From Oscillospiraceae bacterium (GTDB taxonomy: Bacteria > Bacillota > Clostridia > Oscillospirales > SIG627), in assembly GCA_015065085.1 (NCBI GenBank), contig SVQW01000012.1, positions 1 through 64,000 of the forward strand: 64,000 nt of DNA. Direction: 5' to 3'. The notes below the pieces were generated by a model, which searched no databases, was not told where the DNA came from, and saw nothing but the letters and a program-made list of their open reading frames with translations. This document shows positions 35,970 through 47,100 of the stretch, piece by piece. Every line of letters starts with the position of its first letter. Positions within the stretch are counted from its first letter, which is position 1. The translations under genes and the position numbers were made by a program.

Positions 35970-36812
35970 TTATATCTCGGTAAGAGCTTTTGCTATTTTC
36001 GCAAGACCGATTTCATAGTACTCAAGAAGCTCGGCAGGGTAGCGTGTATAGTCACGTGCGCAGGTTTCAATGGAAAGCGCGTTATCAAAACCGATTTCAT
36101 GAAGCGCCTTTCCGAAGCCGTTCCAGTCAATGGAACCGCTGAAGGGCAACCAGTGTCTGTCCTGAACTCCGTCGGTGTCATGTACATGGAGAGTGGTAAG
36201 ATGCTTTCCGCAAAGTCTTACCATATCCGCAGGCTTTTCACCGTACAACCATGCATGGCCTGTGTCATAACAAATCGAAAGATTGGGAATCTTATAGGTT
36301 TCAACAAAGTTGAGCACCTGTTTTACGGTCGAAAGCGAGAAATTTGGGCCAAATGGCATATTTTCAATGCAAACACCCACTCCGAGATTTGCACCATATT
36401 CACAAAGCTCTCTGTAAATCTCAGCGTTCTGATCCAGCATGTCGGGGTATTCTTTCCAGTTTTCATCGTAAATTCTGGTAGGATGAACCACAAGGTACTT
36501 CGCCTGCAGGAAGGATGCGCCCAGAATAGAACGCTTTATGTACTTCATTTTTTCTTTTCTGGATTCGGGTGTGGAGTCGTCTACCGGCCAGGGTCCGTGC
36601 GCCTGACTGTATTCAAGACCCGCATCCAGCACCTTTTTGCGTTCCTCGGTGAGAGCCTTTTTTAATTCGTCCTCCGTCATCTGATAGTATTCGCCCTTGA
36701 TATTTCCCATTTCTCCGGCATCCAAGCAGTCAAAACCATGGCGCTTGAACTTTGCGTAATCCTTTGTTCCGTCCGGATTTTTGTATGCACCGTTGATGAT
36801 ACCTATTTTCAT
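35970..36812 (-). CDS. Sugar-phosphate isomerase/epimerase (TIM barrel), copy A
   Basis: A 280-residue xylose-isomerase-like TIM barrel. VCIENMPFGPNF (Glu ligand), LSICYDTGHAWLYGE (Asp and His), LHVHDTDG and LSIETCARDY (Glu) form the usual metal site. It is the second gene of a two-gene leftward operon, 10 bp after a paralogue that shares the MKIGI-x-(N/S)GAY start. The gene ends at the inverted repeat of island 2, so its own terminator is supplied by the island. Confidence 0.8.
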   Translation of the reverse strand: MKIGIINGAYKNPDGTKDYAKFKRHGFDCLDAGEMGNIKGEYYQMTEDELKKALTEERKKVLDAGLEYSQAHGPWPVDDSTPESRKEKMKYIKRSILGASFLQAKYLVVHPTRIYDENWKEYPDMLDQNAEIYRELCEYGANLGVGVCIENMPFGPNFSLSTVKQVLNFVETYKIPNLSICYDTGHAWLYGEKPADMVRLCGKHLTTLHVHDTDGVQDRHWLPFSGSIDWNGFGKALHEIGFDNALSIETCARDYTRYPAELLEYYEIGLAKIAKALTEI

Positions 36813-36822
36813 AGCTTTTACC

Positions 36823-37680
36823 TCACTGTCTTAATGTAATAATCTCTTCGTGTTCTATAATATATCTTGCTACATTACAAAGATTTGAAGCAAAATATTC
36901 ATGCAGATCAGCGGGCATTCTGCGGGTAACACCACCCTCGAGAGAGAACACACCCTTGTATCCCACATCCTCAAGAGCCTTTCCGAAGCCGCCCCACTTC
37001 ATTCTGCCCTCACCGGGCACCCAGTGATAATCACTTTTTCCGTCGTTGTCATGAACATGCAGGGTCGTAAGCTTATCCCCCATTATTCTGACGGCATCCG
37101 CAGGACCAACCTGGTAAAGCCATGCATGACCTGTGTCAAGACATATGGAAAGATTGGGAATATTTGCATCTCTTACAAAATCCGCAATGGATTGCGGTGA
37201 GGACAATGTATCTCTGATGAAAGGCATATTTTCAATGCATATTCCCACACCGAATTCTGCGCCATATTTGGCAAGCTCGCCGAAAAAGCGGATATTCTCG
37301 TCTATCACTCCGTCATTTTCACGGCTTCCGTCAGCTTCCCACATTCTTGTAGGATGCACAACAAGATATTTACCGTCCAGAAAATGCGTTCCGCGGATAG
37401 CGGTTTTCATATTCTCCAGCTTTTTTGCACGGGACTGCTCGGTGGAATCATCCACCGGCCAGGGAGCGTGAACCTGGCTGAACTCAATTCCCGCATCATT
37501 CGCCTTTTTGCGTTCCTCGGTAAGTGCAGTTTTGAATTCAGTATCGCTCATAGAATAAAACGCACCCTTTGTATTGCACAGCTGCTGATAGTCCATACAT
37601 TCATATCCGTGTTTTCTGCAAGCGGCATAATCTATGCCGTTGGGCGTAGAATAAGCGCCGGAAAATATTCCGATTTTCAT
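36823..37680 (-). CDS. Sugar-phosphate isomerase/epimerase (TIM barrel), copy B
   Basis: A 285-residue paralogue of the preceding protein. Same metal-site motifs: VCIENMPFIRDT, LSICLDTGHAWLY, LHVHDNDGKSDYHW and FSLEGGVTR. The ATG at 37680 is chosen because GGAGG lies just before it; the upstream ATG at 37692 is part of that site. Tandem paralogues of this family often act on two consecutive sugar or inositol intermediates; no substrate can be named. Confidence 0.8.
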   Translation of the reverse strand: MKIGIFSGAYSTPNGIDYAACRKHGYECMDYQQLCNTKGAFYSMSDTEFKTALTEERKKANDAGIEFSQVHAPWPVDDSTEQSRAKKLENMKTAIRGTHFLDGKYLVVHPTRMWEADGSRENDGVIDENIRFFGELAKYGAEFGVGICIENMPFIRDTLSSPQSIADFVRDANIPNLSICLDTGHAWLYQVGPADAVRIMGDKLTTLHVHDNDGKSDYHWVPGEGRMKWGGFGKALEDVGYKGVFSLEGGVTRRMPADLHEYFASNLCNVARYIIEHEEIITLRQ

Positions 37681-37750
37681 GTCGACCTCCATAATGTTAT
37701 TATTTGGTTACAGTATAATACAAACATCAAGAAAAATCAATAGCAAAAAA

Positions 37751-37783
37751 GCAAAAACCATGGATAAAACCCATGGTTTTTGC
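37751..37783. terminator. Terminator hairpin
   Basis: A 13-bp perfect stem, GCAAAAACCATGG and complement, loop ATAAAAC, downstream of the leftward secreted-protein gene at 37795. Confidence 0.8.
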
Positions 37784-37794
37784 AAAAATTCAAA

Positions 37795-39936
37795 TCAGCC
37801 GTTATTCCAGCTATCGTTACTGTTGCCAATATTAGTCTCAACCTGTACAACAGAGCGTACAACAGGGTCAAAATAGTGATACGCACCGTCGTAATAAATA
37901 TATGCCCGCGCAATCAGCTCTTCACTTTTTCTTGCCTCGGTGATGTCCAATACAACTGCAGTGTAGACAGCAAAGGTATCATTGTACTCAAAGATATTCT
38001 CTGCCTTTACATCGGCAAAATTATTTGCAGGCGCATTTTCGTGGGTGAGAGTAGCGGCAGTAACGCCGTCGGGAAGCTCGGACACGGGAAGTATGATAGT
38101 ACCTGCATATCTGGTATCCGCCTCGCCGCCTTCAACATATGTATACTTGATTTCTTCAAGAGTTATATCATCGGTGAAGTTGATTTGTGTACCGAATCTC
38201 AGACCCTGGGGAGCGGTTGTTCTTATCTGCGCACCCAGCATTTCTCCGTCAACATCGATGTCACCCACCGTTTTTACGGTAACTTCGTCTATCCACATGT
38301 AAAAATTCGAACTCTGTCTCAGATTAAAGCCAAATCCGGTGAAATAGCCGTTGCTGTCCTTGAGAGCACTGAAAGTCTTTCCCTGACTAACAACAAACTC
38401 CTCCGTGATCTCGTAATCAATCCACTTTCCCTTGGTAATAGAATGAACATTTGGTATCCAATAAAGATTGTTGTTTGTACCGGGCGTCGGGTCTACAACA
38501 TCAAGGGGTGAATATCTCACATTGTCCGTACCCTCGGAAGCATATAACCTTACGGTAACAGATTCCACCTCGTCGGCAGGTATTTTCAGACCTGAAAAAT
38601 CAAGGTTTACACCCGTACCGGATCCCTGACCTGTAACCTTCCATACGTGACCCTTGTAATCGACGCCTGCAACACCGGGAGCGCCTCTCAGAGCCGCCAG
38701 CTCCTCACCATACCAGATAACGTTGCCAATATACGGGGGATTGTCGCTCACAGTGCTGTTTCTGATTTCGCAAACCTCGGTATAATCGGGAGCTTCATCA
38801 TACTCAACGGTAACACTGTCTATCCACATGTAATCTACGTTCTTAACATTGAAACCGAAGCCGGTAAAATATCCATCGCTGTCCTTTCGGGTGCTAAAGC
38901 TCGTTCCTTTACCGATAAGGAACTCTTCCGTCAACGTGTAATCATACCACTGTCCGGTTCCAACATGATATGAACCGGTAAACCAGTAAGAATAGTTTAC
39001 TCCTGCAGCCGGAACACCGTCAAGGGGAGAAAATCTCACATATTCCTCAGAATCGGTAGGGGCATAAAGTCTTACAGTAACAGACTTTACTGTGTTGGCA
39101 GGTATTTTCATCTTAGTGAAATCAAGGTTTACACCCGTACCGCTTCCATTAGCAGTATCAGCTACATACCACACATGTCCGCTGTAATCAACACCTGCGG
39201 TACCGGGGGCTCCCTTTTGAGCGGCTGTTTTCTCGCTGTACCATTTAACAGCGCCGGGATACGGCGGATTTGCACTTACAGTGCTGTCTCTGATTTCGCA
39301 AACCTCGGTGTAATCAGGCTCTTTGTCATAATCAACGGTAACACTGTCTATCCACATGTAGCGGTCTGAACTCTTAATATTGAAGCCAAAGCCGGTAAAG
39401 TATCCGTTGCTGTCTTTAAGAGCACCAAAGCTCTTGCTGTAAGTAGCAAGTGTTTCTTCTGTAAGCTTGTAATCAACCCACTGTCCCTTGGCAATAGGCA
39501 GCTGAGCAGTAAACCAGTAAACATAGTTGCCTGTTGTGGGGGGCGGAGTATCAAGAGGAGAAAATCTCACATTTTCCGTGCCGGGAGAAGTGTAAACTCT
39601 TATGGTGACAGACTTTACTGTGTTGGCAGGTATTTTCATCTTAGTGAAATCAAGGTTTACACCCGAGCCGCTTCCGGAAGAAGCTGTTACTTTCCATACA
39701 TGTCCGCTGTAATCAACACCTGCAACACCGGGCACACCGTTTTGAGCGGCTGTTTTCTCACTGTACCAGGTAACGGTGCCGAGGTACGGCGGATTTGCAC
39801 TTACAGTACTGTCTCTGATTTCACAAACCTTGGTGTAATCGGGCTCTTCGTCATACTGCGGGGTTGTTGCCGTAACACAGGGAACAAGGCACAGCACCAG
39901 TACCGCCGCCATTACAAGTAATGCGAGTTTTTTCAT
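37795..39936 (-). CDS. Secreted protein with three tandem modules and LGAQIR C-terminal domain
   Basis: A 713-residue secreted protein. The ATG at 39936 has AGGAGG about 10 bases upstream and opens the signal peptide MKKLALLVMAAVLVLCLVPC. Three modules of about 175 residues follow, each starting near PDYT-(K/E)-VCEIR-(D/N)-STVS and ending near YMWID-(S/E)-VTV. The C-terminus, from MLGAQIRTTAPQGLRFGTQI, is the domain also found at 20005 and 21984. Modules look like beta-sandwich binding domains; no enzyme motif is seen. It is divergent from an AraC regulator 294 bp away, which may control it. Confidence 0.75.
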   Translation of the reverse strand: MKKLALLVMAAVLVLCLVPCVTATTPQYDEEPDYTKVCEIRDSTVSANPPYLGTVTWYSEKTAAQNGVPGVAGVDYSGHVWKVTASSGSGSGVNLDFTKMKIPANTVKSVTIRVYTSPGTENVRFSPLDTPPPTTGNYVYWFTAQLPIAKGQWVDYKLTEETLATYSKSFGALKDSNGYFTGFGFNIKSSDRYMWIDSVTVDYDKEPDYTEVCEIRDSTVSANPPYPGAVKWYSEKTAAQKGAPGTAGVDYSGHVWYVADTANGSGTGVNLDFTKMKIPANTVKSVTVRLYAPTDSEEYVRFSPLDGVPAAGVNYSYWFTGSYHVGTGQWYDYTLTEEFLIGKGTSFSTRKDSDGYFTGFGFNVKNVDYMWIDSVTVEYDEAPDYTEVCEIRNSTVSDNPPYIGNVIWYGEELAALRGAPGVAGVDYKGHVWKVTGQGSGTGVNLDFSGLKIPADEVESVTVRLYASEGTDNVRYSPLDVVDPTPGTNNNLYWIPNVHSITKGKWIDYEITEEFVVSQGKTFSALKDSNGYFTGFGFNLRQSSNFYMWIDEVTVKTVGDIDVDGEMLGAQIRTTAPQGLRFGTQINFTDDITLEEIKYTYVEGGEADTRYAGTIILPVSELPDGVTAATLTHENAPANNFADVKAENIFEYNDTFAVYTAVVLDITEARKSEELIARAYIYYDGAYHYFDPVVRSVVQVETNIGNSNDSWNNG
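38275..39852 (-). repeat. Three in-frame tandem repeats of about 525 bp
   Basis: Unit boundaries fall at about 39852, 39330, 38806 and 38275. Units 1 and 2 are nearly identical over stretches longer than 35 bp (for example around 39100-39140 and 39630-39670), unit 3 is more divergent. This points to recent duplication or gene conversion. Confidence 0.7.
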
Positions 39937-40118
39937 TATTCGCATACCTCCTGGAATAATATAATTTTAATATACGTCTCACCGTAGAAAACGCTGTACA
40001 AACGTATGATACGAACATCTGTACATCAATGTATAGTAACTATATAACGAAAAATGCTGTATTTCTATCAAAAATCGTTCAATATATGTCAAAAATAGGT
40101 CAAACTAAAAAATAACGA

Positions 40119-40146
40119 TTGACTTTTTTACATAATAGTGTATAAT
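40119..40146 (+). promoter_or_regulatory. Promoter of the AraC-family regulator gene
   Basis: TTGACT, 16-bp spacer, TATAAT, in the 294-bp divergent region 39937-40230. No convincing promoter was found for the leftward secreted-protein gene. Confidence 0.7.
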
Positions 40147-40230
40147 TAAATCAACTAAACTGAATTGATTTTTTTATTTTGCTGTAATTTAGAATAAAAA
40201 TACAAAAAACAAGTCAAACAGGTAATTCTC

Positions 40231-41073
40231 ATGTTTAAACCGATTTTAACAAAGCTGCCTCTCACCTTCATGCGCATGAAGTACGGATTTCACCGCTCAA
40301 ACCGTTTCACCACGCCGAATGAGCAGGAGCTGGACGATTCTCATATCCACAGTTTTTACGAAATATATGTAAATGTGTCGGGAGATGTTTCATTTCTTGT
40401 AAACAACAAGCTTTTCGGTATAAAAAGTGGCGACATAATCATAACACGTCCCGACGACGTACATGTGTGCATAATAAACAGTCCATGCATACATGACCAT
40501 TTTGTGCTGTGGTTCAGCTGTCCCACCCCTTCAATGCTCATGGAATTTATAGGCAGTGATGATTTCAGACATATATACAGTGCGGATGAAAAAGACAAAG
40601 ATATGCTTTTCAGCATACTTCAGGGTTTGGACAGTTCAGACCGCGACAACAACGAAGCCGCCCGCACCGCCTATATTTTCGCACTTATCGCGCTTATCAA
40701 TGCACGTCATAAGCAAACTGCTCCCAGACCTGCGGATGAAGTAAAAATCCCCGCTGAAATGCAACGCGTTCTGGATTATATAAACGAGAATTTTGCCGCT
40801 ATCCGTTACATCAGCGACGTTGTGGAAAATACCTATGTCAGCACCACCACGCTCAGCCGCTGGTTCAGAAAATACATACATCTTTCCCCTCATGAATACC
40901 TGGAAGCAAAAAAGCTTTCCTACGCGCGAAAGCTTCTGGACGAGGGTAAATCCGTCACGGATGTTTGTATGGAATCGGGCTTTTCCGATTGTTCCCACTT
41001 TATATCCGTATTCAAGAAAAATTTCGGCATTACACCGTCAAAATACGCGCGCGACAGCAAATCAGTGAATTAA
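40231..41073 (+). CDS. AraC-family transcriptional regulator
   Basis: A 280-residue one-component regulator. The N-terminal half is a cupin-like sensor (HIHSFYEIYVNVSGDVSFLV, then GDIIITRPDDVH). The C-terminal 100 residues are the double helix-turn-helix, seen in TYVSTTTLSRWFRKYIHLSP and VCMESGFSDCSHFISVFKK with the final GITPSKY. It is divergent from the three-module secreted protein and convergent with the glucan-synthase-like gene. The ligand is probably a sugar; the target is unproven. Confidence 0.9.
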   Translation: MFKPILTKLPLTFMRMKYGFHRSNRFTTPNEQELDDSHIHSFYEIYVNVSGDVSFLVNNKLFGIKSGDIIITRPDDVHVCIINSPCIHDHFVLWFSCPTPSMLMEFIGSDDFRHIYSADEKDKDMLFSILQGLDSSDRDNNEAARTAYIFALIALINARHKQTAPRPADEVKIPAEMQRVLDYINENFAAIRYISDVVENTYVSTTTLSRWFRKYIHLSPHEYLEAKKLSYARKLLDEGKSVTDVCMESGFSDCSHFISVFKKNFGITPSKYARDSKSVN

Positions 41074-41078
41074 AATCG

Positions 41079-41105
41079 CCCCGACAGAAATAATTTCTGT
41101 CGGGG
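41079..41105 (+). terminator. Hairpin after the AraC gene
   Basis: A 12-bp perfect stem, CCCCGACAGAAA and complement, loop TAA. It has no T-run to the right but GATTTTAA when read leftwards. A partial second copy of its right arm follows (41109-41122). Confidence 0.7.
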
Positions 41106-41147
41106 TGAAATTTCTGTTGGGGTGTTCGGTCTGTCGAAAAAGTAATG
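41106..41147. other. Possible relic of the terminator-associated element
   Basis: After the hairpin come a half-copy of its right arm (TTTCTGTTGGGGT) and then GTCTGTCGAAAAAGT, which resembles the element end AGACTGTCGAGAAAGT (about 13 of 16 bases). The order hairpin, element end matches the intact sites. The match is short and could be chance. Confidence 0.3.
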
Positions 41148-41151
41148 GAGC

Positions 41152-44100
41152 TCACGCATCGCCGGAATTACTCAAAAGCTCGTAATACCACGCTGCAGAG
41201 CCGGTATACCAGCTCCAGCCGCCACGCGCGGGATGGGATATATTTGAATACACATCACCGCAAACCACATACGGCTCGGTCATATACTTTTTGAAAAGCT
41301 GTTCATCCGCGGCACGTAATGCAGGGCACAGTGCTCTTTTGATTTCTTCGGCACGTTCGCTCTGCCCCGCACATTCAAACCCCATTGCTCCCCATACAGC
41401 CGCATGGGTATATTGACCGCCGTTTTCACGAAGCCCCGCCGCATAGCTTTTTATATATCCGGGGTTTTGGTCCGTATCCTCAAAAGGCGGAGAAAACAGC
41501 TTTAAAATGCGGTTTTCAGGGTCGTAAAGGTACTTGTACGCATAATCCAACCCGCTTTTTATACGTGCCTTGTCACTGCGGTATGCATTCGGGCGCGTCC
41601 TTTGGAGAAAATCATCGCATATCGCCGAAAACGCCTGCGGTAAAAGGTCAATTCTACACTCGTCACAGCTTTCATCTCCCAGCGGTGAGCCATCGTCATA
41701 AAAGCCACGCAAAAACCACTTGCCGTTGTAGGCAAATTTATCGATGTTTTTTCCGAGAGTGTCAGAAAGCCTGAAAAAACGTGAAGCATCCTCCCCTTTT
41801 TGAAGACAGACACGGGCAAATTTTTCCAGTACTATGCGTCCGAACAATGCCAGCCATACACTTTCTCCCCTGCCCGCTTCACCTACTGCGCTGAATCCGT
41901 CATTCCAGTCACAGCTTCCGATGAATGGCATTCCGTGTGCGCCAAGTCCGCGTTTTTCAAACAGATTCACCGCACGTCCGCAATGCTCATACACGCTTTC
42001 ATATATATCCGAGCGTTGCGGTGTACTGTATCTTTCATGCTCACTCACTCCCAAAGGCTGGTCGTGAAGGTACCGGACTTTTACATCCCATATGCTGTTG
42101 TCACCCGTTTTTTCTGCATATTCACATGCCGTATACACCAGCCACAGATAGTCGTCAGAGCATCGGGAACGTATTCCGGGCGATGAGCCGTCAGGTGCAG
42201 TGAGATTGTGCCACCAATGCTGGACATCTCCCTCTTCAAACTGATGTGCCGCGCATCTTATGATGTGCCGTCGGGCTATACGGGGATTAGAGCCGAAGAA
42301 TATGCGGCAATCCTGAAGCTGATCGCGGAAGCCATATGCACCTCCCGATTGATACAGCGCTCCTCGTGCGAAAAAACGGCAAAATACCGCTTGATACGGA
42401 AGCCAGAAATTTTTCATCAGCTCAATACCATCCGAACCGACGGGGCTTTTTTGAAGCATTCCCCCAAGCAGCTCCTTTGTCATTTCCAGACTTTGTCCGG
42501 CAAATGCGTCAAAAGTTCCGTTTTTCAGTACTTCAAGGGTATATTCCATCGTTTTTTCGCCTGTTATACAACACAGCGAAAACTCTAAATCACTTCCCTC
42601 TTTTCCTATTACAGCCATATCATTTATTGCGCCGTAGCCGTCAAGCGCTTCAAAAAGTGAGGTATAAACAAAGCAGTTTTCTTCTCTCGGCATTACAACA
42701 AGCCCTTTATCCTTTGAAAAATGAGAGCCGAAAACTATATTGTTTTCACCTCTGACGTAATACACAGCCGATGAAAATGTCGGACGCAATGCATAGAACA
42801 CTTTTTGAGGACGGGAAAGCTTTACCCGCACGGATTTCACAAACAGCTTGTCATGCACGAAAACCTCGATTTTATACGCAGTATCCTGCGCTCTTCCGCT
42901 GTAAACGGCTCTGTTTGGCAGATATTCCACCCTTGAAGCAGTGCGGCAAAGGTCATATAGACCGCTTTCACCCTTCATATACACCGTTTCGCTTGCAAAG
43001 CTGTCATAAGCGCTGTTTTCAAAGCGTGTCAGCCGTCTTTCGTGGGAATTTGAAAACCAGGTATACCCAAGGGAATTTTGGGTTATCACAGTGCCGAAAA
43101 CACGGTTGGACAAAACATGGGCATAACTGAGCGGTGGCCTTTTGCTGTTTTTGTCTATAACGAATCCCAAAGAGGTAAAATCTCCGCCGTAGGTTTCGTA
43201 AACCGCTTCATACTTTTCGCCTTGCCAGTGGCGGTCGGGCGAGGTAAAAATATTATAAAGTCCCGAGGTGTACGGCGCACTCTCTGTTTCTTCATCACCT
43301 TCCAGCCACAAGCATGACACTGTACGGAAAATTTCTCTTGCTTCCGCATCGCCAACGAAAAACAATCCGCCCTTTTTACCTACAAGATAATCGCTTCTGT
43401 ATCCCGAACACAACGCACGAAGACCTCCGGCAATGGGACGGGTGTATACCTCCGTTTCGTTCATCACAAATACCAAATCATACATAAGTCCCTTAAGATT
43501 GCATAATCTGTGAAGCATTATCATACGTCCGCAAAAGGTAAGCTGTTTTTCGCTTTGAACGTACACACATACAACGGGTACATCCCCCGAAACGGAATAC
43601 TTCCACAGCTCTTCACGCGAAAAATTTTTTTCGGGAACAGTGTCAATTGAAACGCCGTTTTGTCTGAACGACACGGCACGCAGAATTTTTTCCATCAGTA
43701 AATGGTCCGAAATGTCCATACGGTCGGTAGAGGTTTCAAGCGCTTTTTTCGTGTTTGCCGTCGCAAGAGCATCAGCCTCACGCTGGGTGCCGTAATTATC
43801 ACGGGCTTTTAAAAATGCATTGATTGCTTTGGCTTTGTCGGTAGCACACAGTACCATAAAGCACAGCTTTTCGGTGCTTTTGCCGTGTCGGTGAGCATTG
43901 GATGAATTCACTCTTATTAAAAGCCTTGGGTCTATGCAGGCGCCCGTTGTACAAGACAGTGTCGCATCGCTTTTCAACACGTCGCACAGCTCATCAAATT
44001 CCGCGAAAAGCATGTCTGCACGTGTCTCGAATTGCAGGTTAACATTTACCTGCGCACAGCCCGCCGCCAGATATAAATCCTCGCCCGGCTTACGTGAACG

Positions 44101-47100
44101 GCGGTGAAAAATAATAATTTTGTTTTGCGCATCATATTCCGCCTCCACCGAAAGCGCACCGAAAGCGGGATGTGCGTCATAATCGTCAAAGCTGTCCATG
44201 ACAGGCTGAAGATACAGCATATATTCCACACTGTCACCTTCACGGCAATTCACACTTATATCTGTGTACATAACGCAGGTGCGTGCCGACAATCGCAAAG
44301 AAGCATTCACCAGTCTGTAACCGTCGGTCATGTTGAAATCGGCACTGTCACGGTTATATTCAAACCCCACCTTTACATCCCCTCCGCACAGCTCGCCCGC
44401 AGGAGAAAATATTTTTCCGTTTATGCAGGCTGCGGTAACGAATCCGCGTCTGCGTGAAGTAATGTCGGTTGGCGGAACATTTACACAGCGGTTTCTTCGC
44501 TCTCCGCGCCTTTCAAGCCATATATGTCCGCTGTCGGACACTCTCAAACTGCTTCTGTATCCGCTGAAAAGCGCTATGCGGGGGTTCGCCGTATCTATGT
44601 GTTCGCTTTTTAGTCCGTAAGGAGACCTCGTGCGTTTTTCGGGTATATCACCGCTGTCAATGTCATTGAAAATATTGGCATCGGTAGGTATTTTTTCCTG
44701 CAAAAGCTCTGCGGCGCACGCCATCTGAGCATCCGCCATAAATCGTCTGCGGAACACATTTGAAAAAACGATATTGGCACAGGCAACTATGCTCATCCCC
44801 ACATGATGCGCCATGTAGCTTTCCACCATGGCATAGTCACCCTCGGCGCGTGAAGGGGTAAAATCCGCCGCTTCATAAAAGCCGTACACCGAGTACATAC
44901 CCAGCGACTTCATGATTTCAAGATTTTCAAGCACTTTTACAGGATTGCACTCCATCATAAGAAATGAAGAATAAGGTGAAAAAACAAACTCCTTGTCCTG
45001 CTCATGTTTAAGACTGAGAAACGGTGCACCAATGGCTTTATACTGATAATTCATGCGGGCATCAAATTCGTAAAATCCGCATTCCGAGCTTCCCCATACA
45101 CGCTGTTTTCCCACCGATGCGCCGTGACGCATCTGCTCGCGGAAAGCAAATTGCAAAGCCTCATAGGAAAAGCTGTTTTTATACACCGGCAAAAGAAGCG
45201 CCGGCATAAAGTATTCAAAGGCAGTTCCCGTCCAGGACGCCGCACCGATATAAGAACCCCGGCTGATGAGTATTCTGCCGATGGATGCCCAGTGACGTTT
45301 AGGCACAATTCCCCGCGCTACGGCATAGTAGCTTGTAGTGCGCGCCTCACTCATAAACAGGTCATAACACCCCTCACCCATGCTGTCATTGTCGGCATTA
45401 TACCCAAGATAAAACAAATCACGCTGAGAATTGTAAAGCGCTCTGAAATCCGTTTTATCCATAATATCGCGTATTCGGCTCATAACAAATTCCAGTCTGC
45501 CGTCCGAGACACTGTATTCCTTAAGTCCCTTCTCCAAAGCCGCAAGACAGGTTATAAAATTACCGCTGTCTACGGTTGAAACGTATTTTGTACCTTCAAC
45601 AGACAGAGTGCAGTTATCGTACCAGTTGAACAAATGACCGTGCCATTTTTCCATTTTGCAAACGGTATCAAGTGTGTTGTTTATGCGCTCATACAGCTCG
45701 TTCCCGTTTATGAATCCGAAATCGCATGCCGCCATTACCGACAAAAGATAAAGTCCTATATTTGTCGGGGAGCATTTACGTGCACAGGAATACACGGGAG
45801 AAAACTGCACGTTATCCGGCGGAAGATGATTTTGTTCAGCCGTCACCTCGGCTGCGAAGAATTTCCACATATCCCGACAATATTCCGTCACGGTATCGCA
45901 TTGCTTTGAAGTGATGCGGAGGGTGTTATCCAACGGACGCGCCAAGAGATAACATATGACCGGGCTGAGAAAGAACATAATACCCATAAATCTCACAAAA
46001 CCGCCGTCGGGCAAAACAAACAGCAGCCCTGCCGCCACACTGTACTTCATATACCCGTAATAAGCACGCAAACCGCCACCCTTAGCCTTATCGGCTTCAA
46101 GAGCGGTTGTCCACTCAAGCATATTTCGGTGTGAAATTTTCATGCGCCACAAGCTTCTTACAATAGCATCCGCATTGATGTACGCACGATGAAAAAGAGT
46201 GGAAATGTCGTAAAGCAAATTAAGAAAAGCAGACCATATACCGCTTATTACATCGGCAGTGAACTTTCGGAATATCTGCTGAAAGCGTCTGCTTGTAACT
46301 ATACCGACGGCATCACACACAAAGGGAACAAACAGATACGACAGTGTGGGTATCATCACACGCTCATATCCGCTTACAGCCGCAAAAACTATGCCGACAA
46401 CACCCAGTATCGGTAGTGTTATGCGGGAAATATTACTCCACAGCTTATATTTTGACAGATTGCCAAGGGGATTTTTCGTGCTTACACCCTCTGCATTTTT
46501 AACTCTTGTTCCGGCAAACGCCATCGCCTGAACATCGCCCCTTGACCAGCGGTGCTCGCGTTTAAAATAGGAAATGGCATTTTGAGGAAGGCTGTCGGTA
46601 AACACCACATCGCTGACAAGTCCGCATCTGAGCAAACACCCCTCCAGAATATCGTGGCTCAGAACGCTTTCGTCCGGAAAAGCCCCGTCAATCACAGTCA
46701 AAAAGGCATCCACATCAAAAATACCCTTTCCGCAAAACATACCGCTCGAAAAAAAGCTCTGGTAGATATCAAATGCGGCAGAGGAGTATATATCCTTGCC
46801 TCCCGCGCCGCTTTTGAGCACGCAAAACGGGGTTTTGCCCGACGGTTCAAGAGCATAGCTCATAAGAGGCTGCATTATTCCGTAGCCGCTTTTTACATAG
46901 CTTCGCCCGTTTTCGGTTTCAATTACGGGCTTGTTCAGCGGATGAGCCATTGCCGAGCAAAGCTGAGGTATCTGCCCCATCCCCACTTCGGTATCCGCAT
47001 CCAATGTGAGTACGTATTTTACGTCTTTAAGCTGTGAAATGTCACCGCCGATATGGCTGAGGGTAGTATCAATTCCCCTCAGCAGGCGGCTAAGCTCAAT

